NCBI GenBank assembly: GCA_943737045.1 | Contig: CALSFV010000033.1 | Span: 496,001-560,000 of the forward strand | Direction of reading: 5' to 3' | DNA: 64,000 nt | Source of the DNA: Parapristionchus giblindavisi | Taxonomy: Eukaryota > Nematoda > Chromadorea > Rhabditida > Diplogasteridae | Shown here: in pieces, positions 10,267-24,500 of the stretch | Numbering within the stretch: the stretch's first letter is position 1 | Layout: the number at the start of each line of letters is the position of its first letter | Translations under genes and position numbers: made by a program | The notes under the pieces: generated by a model | Databases searched by the model: none | Told to the model about the DNA's origin: nothing | Seen by the model: the letters and a program-made list of their open reading frames with translations, nothing else

Positions 10267-12192
10267 TTAAAGAATTGATACGCCAATATTTAATCTAAAC
10301 TTATCGTAGCATATACCACGTGAAAGAGCAAAACATTCTGAATAATCTACACTTCAGTTCATGTCAAAGTGTAATCTTGTGTTGATTCCACAATGCCCAA
10401 AGTACAAAAGTAGCTTTCACTCTGATAAGACCAAAAGAATACCTGACATGAAAAATTTTCTGCTAGACCCAGCGTGTCATATACCAAACGAAACAGCAAA
10501 AAATTCTGAGTATTTTGCAACGTACCATGTTGAACAACGGCTGCTCCAGCCGAATTAACAACATTGAACCATGCATTTTTAGCATTAAAGAATTCGTGAT
10601 ACGCCAATATTTAATCTAAACTTATCGTAGCATATACCACGTGAAAGAGCAAAACATTCTGAATAATCTACACTTCAGTTCATGTCAAAGTGTAATCTTG
10701 TGTTGATTCCACAATGCCCAAAGTACAAAAGTAGCTTTCACTCTGATAAGACCAAAAGAATACCTGACATGAAAAATTTTCTGCTAGACCCAGCGTGTCA
10801 TATACCAAACGAAAGAGCTAAAAAATCTGAGTATTTTGCAACGTACCATGTTGAACAACGGCTGCTCCAGCCGAATTAACAACATTGAACCATGCATTTT
10901 TAGCATTAAAGAATTCGTGACACGCCAATATTTAATCTAAACTTATCGTAGCATATACCACGTGAAAGAGCAAAACATTCTGAATAATCTACACTTCAGT
11001 TCATGTCAAACTCTAATCTTGTGTTGATTCCACAATGCCCAAAGTACAAAAGTAGCTTTCACTCTGATAAGACCAAAAGAATACCTGACATGAAAAATTT
11101 TCTGCTAGACCCAGCGTGTCATATACCAAACGAAAGAGCAAAAAATTCTGAGTATTTTGCAACGTACCATGTTGAACAACGGCTGCTCCAGCCGAATTAA
11201 CAACATTGAACCATGCATTTTTAGCATTAAAGAATTCGTGACACGCCAATATTTAATCTAAACTTATCGTAGCATATACCACGTGAAAGAGCAAAAAATT
11301 CTGAATAATCTACACTTCAGTTCATGTCAAACTGTAATCTTGTGTTGATTCCACAATGCCCAAAGTACAAAAGTAGCTTTCACTCTGATAAGACCAAAAG
11401 AATACCTGACATGAAAAATTTTCTGCTAGACCCAGCGTGTCATATACCAAACGAAAGAGCAAAAAATTCTGAGTATTTTGCAACGTACCATGTTGAACAA
11501 CGGCTGCTCCAGCCGAATTAACAACATTGAACCATGCATTTTTAGCATTAAAGAATTCGTGACACGCCAATATTTAATCTAAACTTATCGTAGCATATAC
11601 CACGTGAAAGAGCAAAAAATTCTGAATAATCTACACTTCAGTTCATGTCAAACTGTAATCTTGTGTTGATTCCACAATGCCCAAAGTACAAAAGTAGCTT
11701 TCACTCTGATAAGACCAAAAGAATACCTGACATGAAAAATTTTCTGCTAGACCCAGCGTGTCATATACCAAACGAAAGAGCTAAAAAATCTGAGTATTTT
11801 GCAACGTACCATGTTGAACAACGGCTGCTCCAGCCGAATTAACAACATTGAACCATGCATTTTTAGCATTAAAGAATTCGTGATACGCCAATATTTAATC
11901 TAAACTTATCGTAGCATATACCACGTGAAAGAGCAAAAAATTCTGAATAATCTACACTTCAGTTCATGTCAAAGTGTAATCTTGTGTTGATTTCACAATG
12001 CCCAAAGTACAAAAGTAGCTTTCACTCTGATAAGACCAAAAGAATACCTGACATGAAAAATTTTCTGCTAGACCCAGCGTGTCATATACCAAACAAAGAG
12101 CAAAAAATTCTGAGTATTTTGCAACGTACCATGTTGAACAACGGCTGCTCCAGCCGAATTAACAACATTGAACCATGCATTTTTAGCATTAA
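10267..12192 (-). repeat. Satellite A, reversed, segment 3 (part of a duplicated block)
   Basis: About six monomers lie between the nested element and the second MITE copy. The segment starts with the short form AAAGAATTGATACGCC, which lacks CGT relative to the usual AAAGAATTCGTGATACGCC. Its first three monomers (about 10271-11320) reappear at 12536 onward, 2265 bp away, and its last part (around 11966-12192) matches 6994-7220. It is therefore the satellite portion of a transposon-containing higher-order block. Confidence 0.95.
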
Positions 12193-12531
12193 AGATGGAG
12201 GCCTTCGAATGTCTGTGCAAATGATAACATATCGGCTATTCAAGGGCTAAATGATATGTGAGAGATTATAACTTCCATTCGTGTATCCCTTGGTGTAGTG
12301 GTAAATGCGCTGTCCAGTAAGCGCAACGTCGCGGGTTCGAAACCTATTGCCGAACTATCTTATTTTCAAAATTTCGCGTCTTTGCCTGTACATCAAGCAG
12401 GATTCATTCATGATTCTAGCGATCAATAAGCTAAATTAGCATAAACTAATTTATGTAAGGTATGTAGTATAACTTTTGCTATCTTTCTGTCTTCACAGTT
12501 TGTTCACGAAAATATTGCCCGGACACCACCT
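12193..12531 (+). mobile_element. TTAA-flanked MITE with tRNA-like core, subtype 2, copy 2
   Basis: This 339-bp copy appears base-for-base identical to 7221-7559. It is flanked by TTAA at 12189-12192 and 12532-12535 and joined directly to satellite on both sides. The flanking monomers are also identical to those around copy 1, including the rare change GATTTCACAATGCC upstream. It therefore arose by duplication of the satellite block, not by a second transposition. It is the unoccupied reference for the nested 2.7-kb insertion. Confidence 0.88.
12284..12356 (+). pseudogene. tRNA-like sequence in MITE copy 2
   Basis: Same sequence as 7312-7384: A box TGGTGTAGTGG, B box GGTTCGAAACC, Thr(AGT)-like anticodon loop with one extra base, and weak acceptor and T stems. 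The copies are products of block duplication. Confidence 0.5.
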
Positions 12532-15500
12532 TTAAAGAATTGATACGCCAATATTTAATCTAAACTTATCGTAGCATATACCACGTGAAAGAGCAAAACA
12601 TTCTGAATAATCTACACTTCAGTTCATGTCAAAGTGTAATCTTGTGTTGATTCCACAATGCCCAAAGTACAAAAGTAGCTTTCACTCTGATAAGACCAAA
12701 AGAATACCTGACATGAAAAATTTTCTGCTAGACCCAGCGTGTCATATACCAAACGAAACAGCAAAAAATTCTGAGTATTTTGCAACGTACCATGTTGAAC
12801 AACGGCTGCTCCAGCCGAATTAACAACATTGAACCATGCATTTTTAGCATTAAAGAATTCGTGATACGCCAATATTTAATCTAAACTTATCGTAGCATAT
12901 ACCACGTGAAAGAGCAAAACATTCTGAATAATCTACACTTCAGTTCATGTCAAAGTGTAATCTTGTGTTGATTCCACAATGCCCAAAGTACAAAAGTAGC
13001 TTTCACTCTGATAAGACCAAAAGAATACCTGACATGAAAAATTTTCTGCTAGACCCAGCGTGTCATATACCAAACGAAAGAGCTAAAAAATCTGAGTATT
13101 TTGCAACGTACCATGTTGAACAACGGCTGCTCCAGCCGAATTAACAACATTGAACCATGCATTTTTAGCATTAAAGAATTCGTGACACGCCAATATTTAA
13201 TCTAAACTTATCGTAGCATATACCACGTGAAAGAGCAAAACATTCTGAATAATCTACACTTCAGTTCATGTCAAACTCTAATCTTGTGTTGATTCCACAA
13301 TGCCCAAAGTACAAAAGTAGCTTTCACTCTGATAAGACCAAAAGAATACCTGACATGAAAAATTTTCTGCTAGACCCAGCGTGTCATATACCAAACGAAA
13401 GAGCAAAAAATTCTGAGTATTTTGCAACGTACCATGTTGAACAACGGCTGCTCCAGCCGAATTAACAACATTGAACCATGCATTTTTAGCATTAAAGAAT
13501 TCGTGACACGCCAATATTTAATCTAAACTTATCGTAGCATATACCACGTGAAAGAGCAAAAAATTCTGAATAATCTACACTTCAGTTCATGTCAAACTGT
13601 AATCTTGTGTTGATTCCACAATGCCCAAAGTACAAAAGTAGCTTTCACTCTGATAAGACCAAAAGAATACCTGACATGAAAAATTTTCTGCTAGACCCAG
13701 CGTGTCATATACCAAACGAAAGAGCTAAAAAATCTGAGTATTTTGCAACGTACCATGTTGAACAACGGCTGCTCCAGCCGAATTAAAAACATTGAACCAT
13801 GCATTTTTAGCATTAAAGAATTCGTGATACGCCAATATTTAATCTAAACTTATCGTAGCATATACCACGTGAAAGAGCAAAACATTCTTAATAATCTACA
13901 CTTCAGTTCATGTCAAAGTGTAATCTTGTGTTGATTCCACAATGCCCAAAGTACAAAAGTAGCTTTCACTCTGATAAGACCAAAAGAATACCTGACATGA
14001 AAAATTTTCTGCTAGACCCAGCGTGTCATATACCAAACGAAAGAGCAAAAAATTCTGAGTATTTTGCAACGTACCATGTTGAACAACGGCTGCTCCAGCC
14101 GAATTAACAACATTGAACCATGCATTTTTAGCATTAAAGAATTCGTGACACGCCAATATTTAATCTAAACTTATCGTAGCATATACCACGTGAAAGAGCA
14201 AAAAATTCTGAATAATCTACACTTCAGTTCATGTCAAACTGTAATCTTGTGTTGATTCCACAATGCCCAAAGTACAAAAGTAGCTTTCACTCTGATAAGA
14301 CCAAAAGAATACCTGACATGAAAAATTTTCTGCTAGACCCAGCGTGTCATATACCAAACGAAAGAGCTAAAAAATCTGAGTATTTTGCAACGTACCATGT
14401 TGAACAACGGCTGCTCCAGCCGAATTAACAACATTGAACCATGCATTTTTAGCATTAAAGAATTCGTGACACGCCAATATTTAATCTAAACTTATCGTAG
14501 CATATACCACGTGAAAGAGCAAAACATTCTGAATAATCTACACTTCAGTTCATGTCAAACTCTAATCTTGTGTTGATTCCACAATGCCCAAAGTACAAAA
14601 GTAGCTTTCACTCTGATAAGACCAAAAGAATACCTGACATGAAAAATTTTCTGCTAGACCCAGCGTGTCATATACCAAACGAAAGAGCAAAAAATTCTGA
14701 GTATTTTGCAACGTACCATGTTGAACAACGGCTGCTCCAGCCGAATTAACAACATTGAACCATGCATTTTTAGCATTAAAGAATTCGTGACACGCCAATA
14801 TTTAATCTAAACTTATCGTAGCATATACCACGTGAAAGAGCAAAAAATTCTGAATAATCTACACTTCAGTTCATGTCAAACTGTAATCTTGTGTTGATTC
14901 CACAATGCCCAAAGTACAAAAGTAGCTTTCACTCTGATAAGACCAAAAGAATACCTGACATGAAAAATTTTCTGCTAGACCCAGCGTGTCATATACCAAA
15001 CGAAAGAGCTAAAAAATCTGAGTATTTTGCAACGTACCATGTTGAACAACGGCTGCTCCAGCCGAATTAAAAACATTGAACCATGCATTTTTAGCATTAA
15101 AGAATTCGTGATACGCCAATATTTAATCTAAACTTATCGTAGCATATACCACGTGAAAGAGCAAAACATTCTTAATAATCTACACTTCAGTTCATGTCAA
15201 AGTGTAATCTTGTGTTGATTCCACAATGCCCAAAGTACAAAAGTAGCTTTCACTCTGATAAGACCAAAAGAATACCTGACATGAAAAATTTTCTGCTAGA
15301 CCCAGCGTGTCATATACCAAACGAAAGAGCAAAAAATTCTGAGTATTTTGCAACGTACCATGTTGAACAACGGCTGCTCCAGCCGAATTAACAACATTGA
15401 ACCATGCATTTTTAGCATTAAAGAATTCGTGACACGCCAATATTTAATCTAAACTTATCGTAGCATATACCACGTGAAAGAGCAAAAAATTCTGAATAAT

Positions 15501-18500
15501 CTACACTTCAGTTCATGTCAAACTGTAATCTTGTGTTGATTCCACAATGCCCAAAGTACAAAAGTAGCTTTCACTCTGATAAGACCAAAAGAATACCTGA
15601 CATGAAAAATTTTCTGCTAGACCCAGCGTGTCATATACCAAACGAAAGAGCTAAAAAATCTGAGTATTTTGCAACGTACCATGTTGAACAACGGCTGCTC
15701 CAGCCGAATTAACAACATTGAACCATGCATTTTTAGCATTAAAGAATTCGTGATACGCCAATATTTAATCTAAACTTATCGTAGCATATACCACGTGAAA
15801 GAGCAAAACATTCTGAATAATCTACACTTCAGTTCATGTCAAAGTGTAATCTTGTGTTGATTCCACAATGCCCAAAGTACAAAAGTAGCTTTCACTCTGA
15901 TAAGACCAAAAGAATACCTGACATGAAAAATTTTCTGCTAGACCCAGCGTGTCATATACCAAACGAAAGAGCTAAAAAATCTGAGTATTTTGCAACGTAC
16001 CATGTTGAACAACGGCTGCTCCAGCCGAATTAACAACATTGAACCATGCATTTTTAGCATTAAAGAATTCGTGACACGCCAATATTTAATCTAAACTTAT
16101 CGTAGCATATACCACGTGAAAGAGCAAAACATTCTGAATAATCTACACTTCAGTTCATGTCAAACTCTAATCTTGTGTTGATTCCACAATGCCCAAAGTA
16201 CAAAAGTAGCTTTCACTCTGATAAGACCAAAAGAATACCTGACATGAAAAATTTTCTGCTAGACCCAGCGTGTCATATACCAAACGAAAGAGCAAAAAAT
16301 TCTGAGTATTTTGCAACGTACCATGTTGAACAACGGCTGCTCCAGCCGAATTAACAACATTGAACCATGCATTTTTAGCATTAAAGAATTCGTGACACGC
16401 CAATATTTAATCTAAACTTATCGTAGCATATACCACGTGAAAGAGCAAAAAATTCTGAATAATCTACACTTCAGTTCATGTCAAACTGTAATCTTGTGTT
16501 GATTCCACAATGCCCAAAGTACAAAAGTAGCTTTCACTCTGATAAGACCAAAAGAATACCTGACATGAAAAATTTTCTGCTAGACCCAGCGTGTCATATA
16601 CCAAACGAAAGAGCTAAAAAATCTGAGTATTTTGCAACGTACCATGTTGAACAACGGCTGCTCCAGCCGAATTAACAACATTGAACCATGCATTTTTAGC
16701 ATTAAAGAATTCGTGATACGCCAATATTTAATCTAAACTTATCGTAGCATATACCACGTGAAAGAGCAAAACATTCTGAATAATCTACACTTCAGTTCAT
16801 GTCAAAGTGTAATCCTGTGTTGATTCCACAATGCCCAAAGTACAAAAGTAGCTTTCACTCTGATAAGACCAAAAGAATACCTGACATGAAAAATTTTCTG
16901 CTAGACCCAGCGTGTCATATACCAAACGAAAGAGCAAAAAATTCTGAGTATTTTGCAACGTACCATGTTGAACAACGGCTGCTCCAGCCGAATTAACAAC
17001 ATTGAACCATGCATTTTTAGCATTAAAGAATTCGTGACACGCCAATATTTAATCTAAACTTATCGTAGCATATACCACGTGAAAGAGCAAAAAATTCTGA
17101 ATAATCTACACTTCAGTTCATGTCAAACTGTAATCTTGTGTTGATTCCACAATGCCCAAAGTACTAAAGTAGCTTTCACTCTGATAAGACCAAAAGAATA
17201 CCTGACATGAAAAATTTTCTGCTAGACCCAGCGTGTCATATACCAAACGAAAGAGCAAAAAATTCTGAGTATTTTGCAACGTACCATGTTGAACAACGGC
17301 TGCTCCAGCCGAATTAACAACATTGAACCATGCATTTTTAGCATTAAAGAATTCGTGACACGCCAATATTTAATCTAAACTTATCGTAGCATATACCACG
17401 TGAAAGAGCAAAACATTCTGAATAATCTACACTTCAGTTCATGTCAAACTCTAATCTTGTGTTGATTCCACAATGCCCAAAGTACAAAAGTAGCTTTCAC
17501 TCTGATAAGACCAAAAGAATACCTGACATGAAAAATTTTCTGCTAGACCCAGCGTGTCATATACCAAACGAAAGAGCAAAAAAATCTGAGTATTTTGCAA
17601 CGTACCATGTTGAACAACGGCTGCTCCAGCCGAATTAACAACATTGAACCATGCATTTTTAGCATTAAAGAATTCGTGACACGCCAATATTTAATCTAAA
17701 CTTATCGTAGCATATACCACGTGAAAGAGCAAAACATTCTGAATAATCTACACTTCAGTTCATGTCAAACTCTAATCTTGTGTTGATTCCACAATGCCCA
17801 AAGTACAAAAGTAGCTTTCACTCTGATAAGACCAAAAGAATACCTGACATGAAAAATTTTCTGCTAGACCCAGCGTGTCATATACCAAACGAAAGAGCAA
17901 AAAATTCTGAGTATTTTGCAACGTACCATGTTGAACAACGGCTGCTCCAGCCGAATTAACAACATTGAACCATGCATTTTTAGCATTAAAGAATTCGTGA
18001 CACGCCAATATTTAATCTAAACTTATCGTAGCATATACCACGTGAAAGAGCAAAAAATTCTGAATAATCTACACTTCAGTTCATGTCAAACTGTAATCTT
18101 GTGTTGATTCCACAATGCCCAAAGTACAAAAGTAGCTTTCACTCTGATAAGACCAAAAGAATACCTGACATGAAAAATTTTCTGCTAGACCCAGCGTGTC
18201 ATATACCAAACGAAACAGCAAAAAATTCTGAGTATTTTGCAACGTTCCATGTTGAACAACGGCCGCTCCAGCCGAATTAACAACATTGAACCATGCATTT
18301 TTAGCATTTAAGAATTCGTGACACGCCAATATTTAATCTAAACTTATCGTAGCATATACCACGTGAAAGAGAAAAAAAATCTGAATAATCTACACTTCAG
18401 TTCATGTCAAACTGTAATCTTGTGTTGATTCCACAATGCCCAAAGTACAAAAGTAGCTTTCACTCTGATAAGACCAAAAGAATACCTGACATGAAAAATT

Positions 18501-21500
18501 TTCTGCTAGACCCAGCGTGTCATATACCAAACGAAACAGCAAAAAATTCTGAGTATTTTGCAACGTTCCATGTTGAACAACGGCCGCTCCAGCCGAATTA
18601 ACAACATTGAACCATGCATTTTTAGCATTAAAGAATTCGTGATACGCCAATATTTAATCTAAACTTATCGTAGCATATACCACGTGAAAGAGCAAAACAT
18701 TCTGAATAATCTACACTTCAGTTCATGTCAAAGTGTAATCTTGTGTTGATTCCACAATGCCCAAAGTACAAAAGTAGCTTTCACTCTGATAAGACCAAAA
18801 GAATACCTGACATGAAAAATTTTCTGCTAGACCCAGCGTGTCATATACCAAACGAAACAGCAAAAAATTCTGAGTATTTTGCAACGTTCCATGTTGAACA
18901 ACGGCCGCTCCATCCGAATTAACAACATTGAACCATGCATTTTTAGCATTTAAGAATTCGTGACACGCCAATATTTAATCTAAACTTATCGTAGCATATA
19001 CCACGTGAAAGAGAAAAAAAATCTGAATAATCTACACTTCAGTTCATGTCAAACTGTAATCTTGTGTTGATTCCACAATGCCCAAAGTACAAAAGTAGCT
19101 TTCACTCTGATAAGACCAAAAGAATACCTGACATGAAAAATTTTCTGCTAGACCCAGCGTGTCATATACCAAACGAAAGAGCAAAAAATTCTGAGTATTT
19201 TGCAACGTACCATGTTGAACAACGGCTGCTCCAGCCGAATTAACAACATTGAACCATGCATTTTTAGCATTAAAGAATTCGTGACACGCCAATATTTAAT
19301 CTAAACTTATCGTAGCATATACCACGTGAAAGAGCAAAACATTCTGAATAATCTACACTTCAGTTCATGTCAAACTCTAATCTTGTGTTGATTCCACAAT
19401 GCCCAAAGTACAAAAGTAGCTTTCACTCTGATAAGACCAAAAGAATACCTGACATGAAAAATTTTCTGCTAGACCCAGCGTGTCATATACCAAACGAAAG
19501 AGCAAAAAAATCTGAGTATTTTGCAACGTACCATGTTGAACAACGGCTGCTCCAGCCGAATTAACAACATTGAACCATGCATTTTTAGCATTAAAGAATT
19601 CGTGACACGCCAATATTTAATCTAAACTTATCGTAGCATATACCACGTGAAAGAGCAAAACATTCTGAATAATCTACACTTCAGTTCATGTCAAACTCTA
19701 ATCTTGTGTTGATTCCACAATGCCCAAAGTACAAAAGTAGCTTTCACTCTGATAAGACCAAAAGAATACCTGACATGAAAAATTTTCTGCTAGACCCAGC
19801 GTGTCATATACCAAACGAAAGAGCAAAAAATTCTGAGTATTTTGCAACGTACCATGTTGAACAACGGCTGCTCCAGCCGAATTAACAACATTGAACCATG
19901 CATTTTTAGCATTAAAGAATTCGTGACACGCCAATATTTAATCTAAACTTATCGTAGCATATACCACGTGAAAGAGCAAAAAATTCTGAATAATCTACAC
20001 TTCAGTTCATGTCAAACTGTAATCTTGTGTTGATTCCACAATGCCCAAAGTACAAAAGTAGCTTTCACTCTGATAAGACCAAAAGAATACCTGACATGAA
20101 AAATTTTCTGCTAGACCCAGCGTGTCATATACCAAACGAAACAGCAAAAAATTCTGAGTATTTTGCAACGTTCCATGTTGAACAACGGCCGCTCCAGCCG
20201 AATTAACAACATTGAACCATGCATTTTTAGCATTTAAGAATTCGTGACACGCCAATATTTAATCTAAACTTATCGTAGCATATACCACGTGAAAGAGAAA
20301 AAAAATCTGAATAATCTACACTTCAGTTCATGTCAAACTGTAATCTTGTGTTGATTCCACAATGCCCAAAGTACAAAAGTAGCTTTCACTCTGATAAGAC
20401 CAAAAGAATACCTGACATGAAAAATTTTCTGCTAGACCCAGCGTGTCATATACCAAACGAAACAGCAAAAAATTCTGAGTATTTTGCAACGTTCCATGTT
20501 GAACAACGGCCGCTCCAGCCGAATTAACAACATTGAACCATGCATTTTTAGCATTAAAGAATTCGTGATACGCCAATATTTAATCTAAACTTATCGTAGC
20601 ATATACCACGTGAAAGAGCAAAACATTCTGAATAATCTACACTTCAGTTCATGTCAAAGTGTAATCTTGTGTTGATTCCACAATGCCCAAAGTACAAAAG
20701 TAGCTTTCACTCTGATAAGACCAAAAGAATACCTGACATGAAAAATTTTCTGCTAGACCCAGCGTGTCATATACCAAACGAAACAGCAAAAAATTCTGAG
20801 TATTTTGCAACGTTCCATGTTGAACAACGGCCGCTCCATCCGAATTAACAACATTGAACCATGCATTTTTAGCATTTAAGAATTCGTGACACGCCAATAT
20901 TTAATCTAAACTTATCGTAGCATATACCACGTGAAAGAGAAAAAAAATCTGAATAATCTACACTTCAGTTCATGTCAAACTGTAATCTTGTGTTGATTCC
21001 ACAATGCCCAAAGTACAAAAGTAGCTTTCACTCTGATAAGACCAAAAGAATACCTGACATGAAAAATATTCTGCTAGACCCAGCGTGTCATATACCAAAC
21101 GAAACAGCAAAAAATTCTGAGTATTTTGCAACGTTCCATGTTGAACAACGGCCGCTCCAGCCGAATTAACAACATTGAACCATGCATTTTTAGCATTAAA
21201 GAATTCGTGATACGCCAATATTTAATCTAAACTTATCGTAGCATATACCACGTGAAAGAGCAAAACATTCTGAATAATCTACACTTCAGTTCATGTCAAA
21301 GTGTAATCTTGTGTTGATTCCACAATGCCCAAAGTACAAAAGTAGCTTTCACTCTGATAAGACCAAAAGAATACCTGACATGAAAAATTTTCTGCTAGAC
21401 CCAGCGTGTCATATACCAAACGAAAGAGCAAAAAATTCTGAGTATTTTGCAACGTACCATGTTGAACAACGGCTGCTCCAGCCGAATTAACAACATTGAA

Positions 21501-24500
21501 CCATGCATTTTTAGCATTAAAGAATTCGTGACACGCCAATATTTAATCTAAACTTATCGTAGCATATACCACGTGAAAGAGCAAAAAAATCTGAATAATC
21601 TACACATCAGTTCATGTCAAAGTGTAATCTTGTGTTGATTCCACAATGCCCAAAGTACAAAAGTAGCTTTCACTCTGATAAGACCAAAAGAATACCTGAC
21701 ATGAAAAATTTTCTGCTAGACCCAGCGTGTCATATACCAAACGAAAGAGCAAAAAATTCTGAGTATTTTGCAACGTACCATGTTGAACAACGGCTGCTCC
21801 AGCCGAATTAACAACATTTAACCATGCATTTTTAGCATTAAAGAATTCGTGACACGCCAATATTTAATCTAAACTTATCGTAGCATATACCACGTGAAAG
21901 AGCAAAAAATTCTGAATAATCTACACTTCAGTTCATGTCAAAGTGTAATCTTGTGTTGATTCCACAATGCCCAAAGTACAAAAGTAGCTTTCACTCTGAT
22001 AAGACCAAAAGAATACCTGACATGAAAAATTTTCTGCTAGACCCAGCGTGTCATATACCAAACGAAACAGCAAAAAATTCTGAGTATTTTGCAACGTTCC
22101 ATGTTGAACAACGGCCGCTCCAGCCGAATTAACAACATTGAACCATGCATTTTTAGCATTTAAGAATTCGTGACACGCCAATATTTAATCTAAACTTATC
22201 GTAGCATATACCACGTGAAAGAGAAAAAAAATCTGAATAATCTACACTTCAGTTCATGTCAAACTGTAATCTTGTGTTGATTCCACAATGCCCAAAGTAC
22301 AAAAGTAGCTTTCACTCTGATAAGACCAAAAGAATACCTGACATGAAAAATTTTCTGCTAGACCCAGCGTGTCATATACCAAACGAAACAGCAAAAAATT
22401 CTGAGTATTTTGCAACGTTCCATGTTGAACAACGGCCGCTCCAGCCGAATTAACAACATTGAACCATGCATTTTTAGCATTTAAGAATTCGTGACACGCC
22501 AATATTTAATCTAAACTTATCGTAGCATATACCACGTGAAAGAGAAAAAAAATCTGAATAATCTACACTTCAGTTCATGTCAAACTGTAATCTTGTGTTG
22601 ATTCCACAATGCCCAAAGTACAAAAGTAGCTTTCACTCTGATAAGACCAAAAGAATACCTGACATGAAAAATTTTCTGCTAGACCCAGCGTGTCATATAC
22701 CAAACGAAACAGCAAAAAATTCTGAGTATTTTGCAACGTTCCATGTTGAACAACGGCCGCTCCAGCCGAATTAACAACATTGAACCATGCATTTTTAGCA
22801 TTAAAGAATTCGTGATACGCCAATATTTAATCTAAACTTATCGTAGCATATACCACGTGAAAGAGCAAAACATTCTGAATAATCTACACTTCAGTTCATG
22901 TCAAAGTGTAATCTTGTGTTGATTCCACAATGCCCAAAGTACAAAAGTAGCTTTCACTCTGATAAGACCAAAAGAATACCTGACATGAAAAATTTTCTGC
23001 TAGACCCAGCGTGTCATATACCAAACGAAAGAGCAAAAAATTCTGAGTATTTTGCAACGTACCATGTTGAACAACGGCTGCTCCAGCCGAATTAACAACA
23101 TTGAACCATGCATTTTTAGCATTAAAGAATTCGTGACACGCCAATATTTAATCTAAACTTATCGTAGCATATACCACGTGAAAGAGCAAAAAAATCTGAA
23201 TAATCTACACATCAGTTCATGTCAAAGTGTAATCTTGTGTTGATTCCACAATGCCCAAAGTACAAAAGTAGCTTTCACTCTGATAAGACCAAAAGAATAC
23301 CTGACATGAAAAATTTTCTGCTAGACCCAGCGTGTCATATACCAAACGAAAGAGCAAAAAATTCTGAGTATTTTGCAACGTACCATGTTGAACAACGGCT
23401 GCTCCAGCCGAATTAACAACATTTAACCATGCATTTTTAGCATTAAAGAATTCGTGACACGCCAATATTTAATCTAAACTTATCGTAGCATATACCACGT
23501 GAAAGAGCAAAAAATTCTGAATAATCTACACTTCAGTTCATGTCAAAGTGTAATCTTGTGTTGATTCCACAATGCCCAAAGTACAAAAGTAGCTTTCACT
23601 CTGATAAGACCAAAAGAATACCTGACATGAAAAATTTTCTGCTAGACCCAGCGTATCATATACCAAACGAAACAGCAAAAAATTCTGAGTATTTTGCAAC
23701 GTTCCATGTTGAACAACGGCCGCTCCAGCCGAATTAACAACATTGAACCATGCATTTTTAGCATTTAAGAATTCGTGACACGCCAATATTTAATCTAAAC
23801 TTATCGTAGCATATACCACGTGAAAGAGAAAAAAAATCTGAATAATCTACACTTCAGTTCATGTCAAACTGTAATCTTGTGTTGATTCCACAATGCCCAA
23901 AGTACAAAAGTAGCTTTCACTCTGATAAGACCAAAAGAATACCTGACATGAAAAATTTTCTGCTAGACCCAGCGTGTCATATACCAAACGAAAGAGCAAA
24001 AAATTCTGAGTATTTTGCAACGTACCATGTTGAACAACGGCTGCTCCAGCCGAATTAACAACATTGAACCATGCATTTTTAGCATTAAAGAATTCGTGAC
24101 ACGCCAATATTTAATCTAAACTTATCGTAGCATATACCACGTGAAAGAGCAAAAAATTCTGAATAATCTACACTTCAGTTCATGTCAAACTGTAATCTTG
24201 TGTTGATTCCACAATGCCCAAAGTACTAAAGTAGCTTTCACTCTGATAAGACCAAAAGAATACCTGACATGAAAAATTTTCTGCTAGACCCAGCGTGTCA
24301 TATACCAAACGAAAGAGCAAAAAATTCTGAGTATTTTGCAACGTACCATGTTGAACAACGGCTGCTCCAGCCGAATTAACAACATTGAACCATGCATTTT
24401 TAGCATTAAAGAATTCGTGACACGCCAATATTTAATCTAAACTTATCGTAGCATATACCACGTGAAAGAGCAAAACATTCTGAATAATCTACACTTCAGT

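Noticed and set aside
9897..10298. ORFs of 70-79 aa at the right end of the nested element
   Set aside because: They overlap one another on both strands, are AT-rich and hydrophobic by composition, and one runs into the transposon end and satellite.
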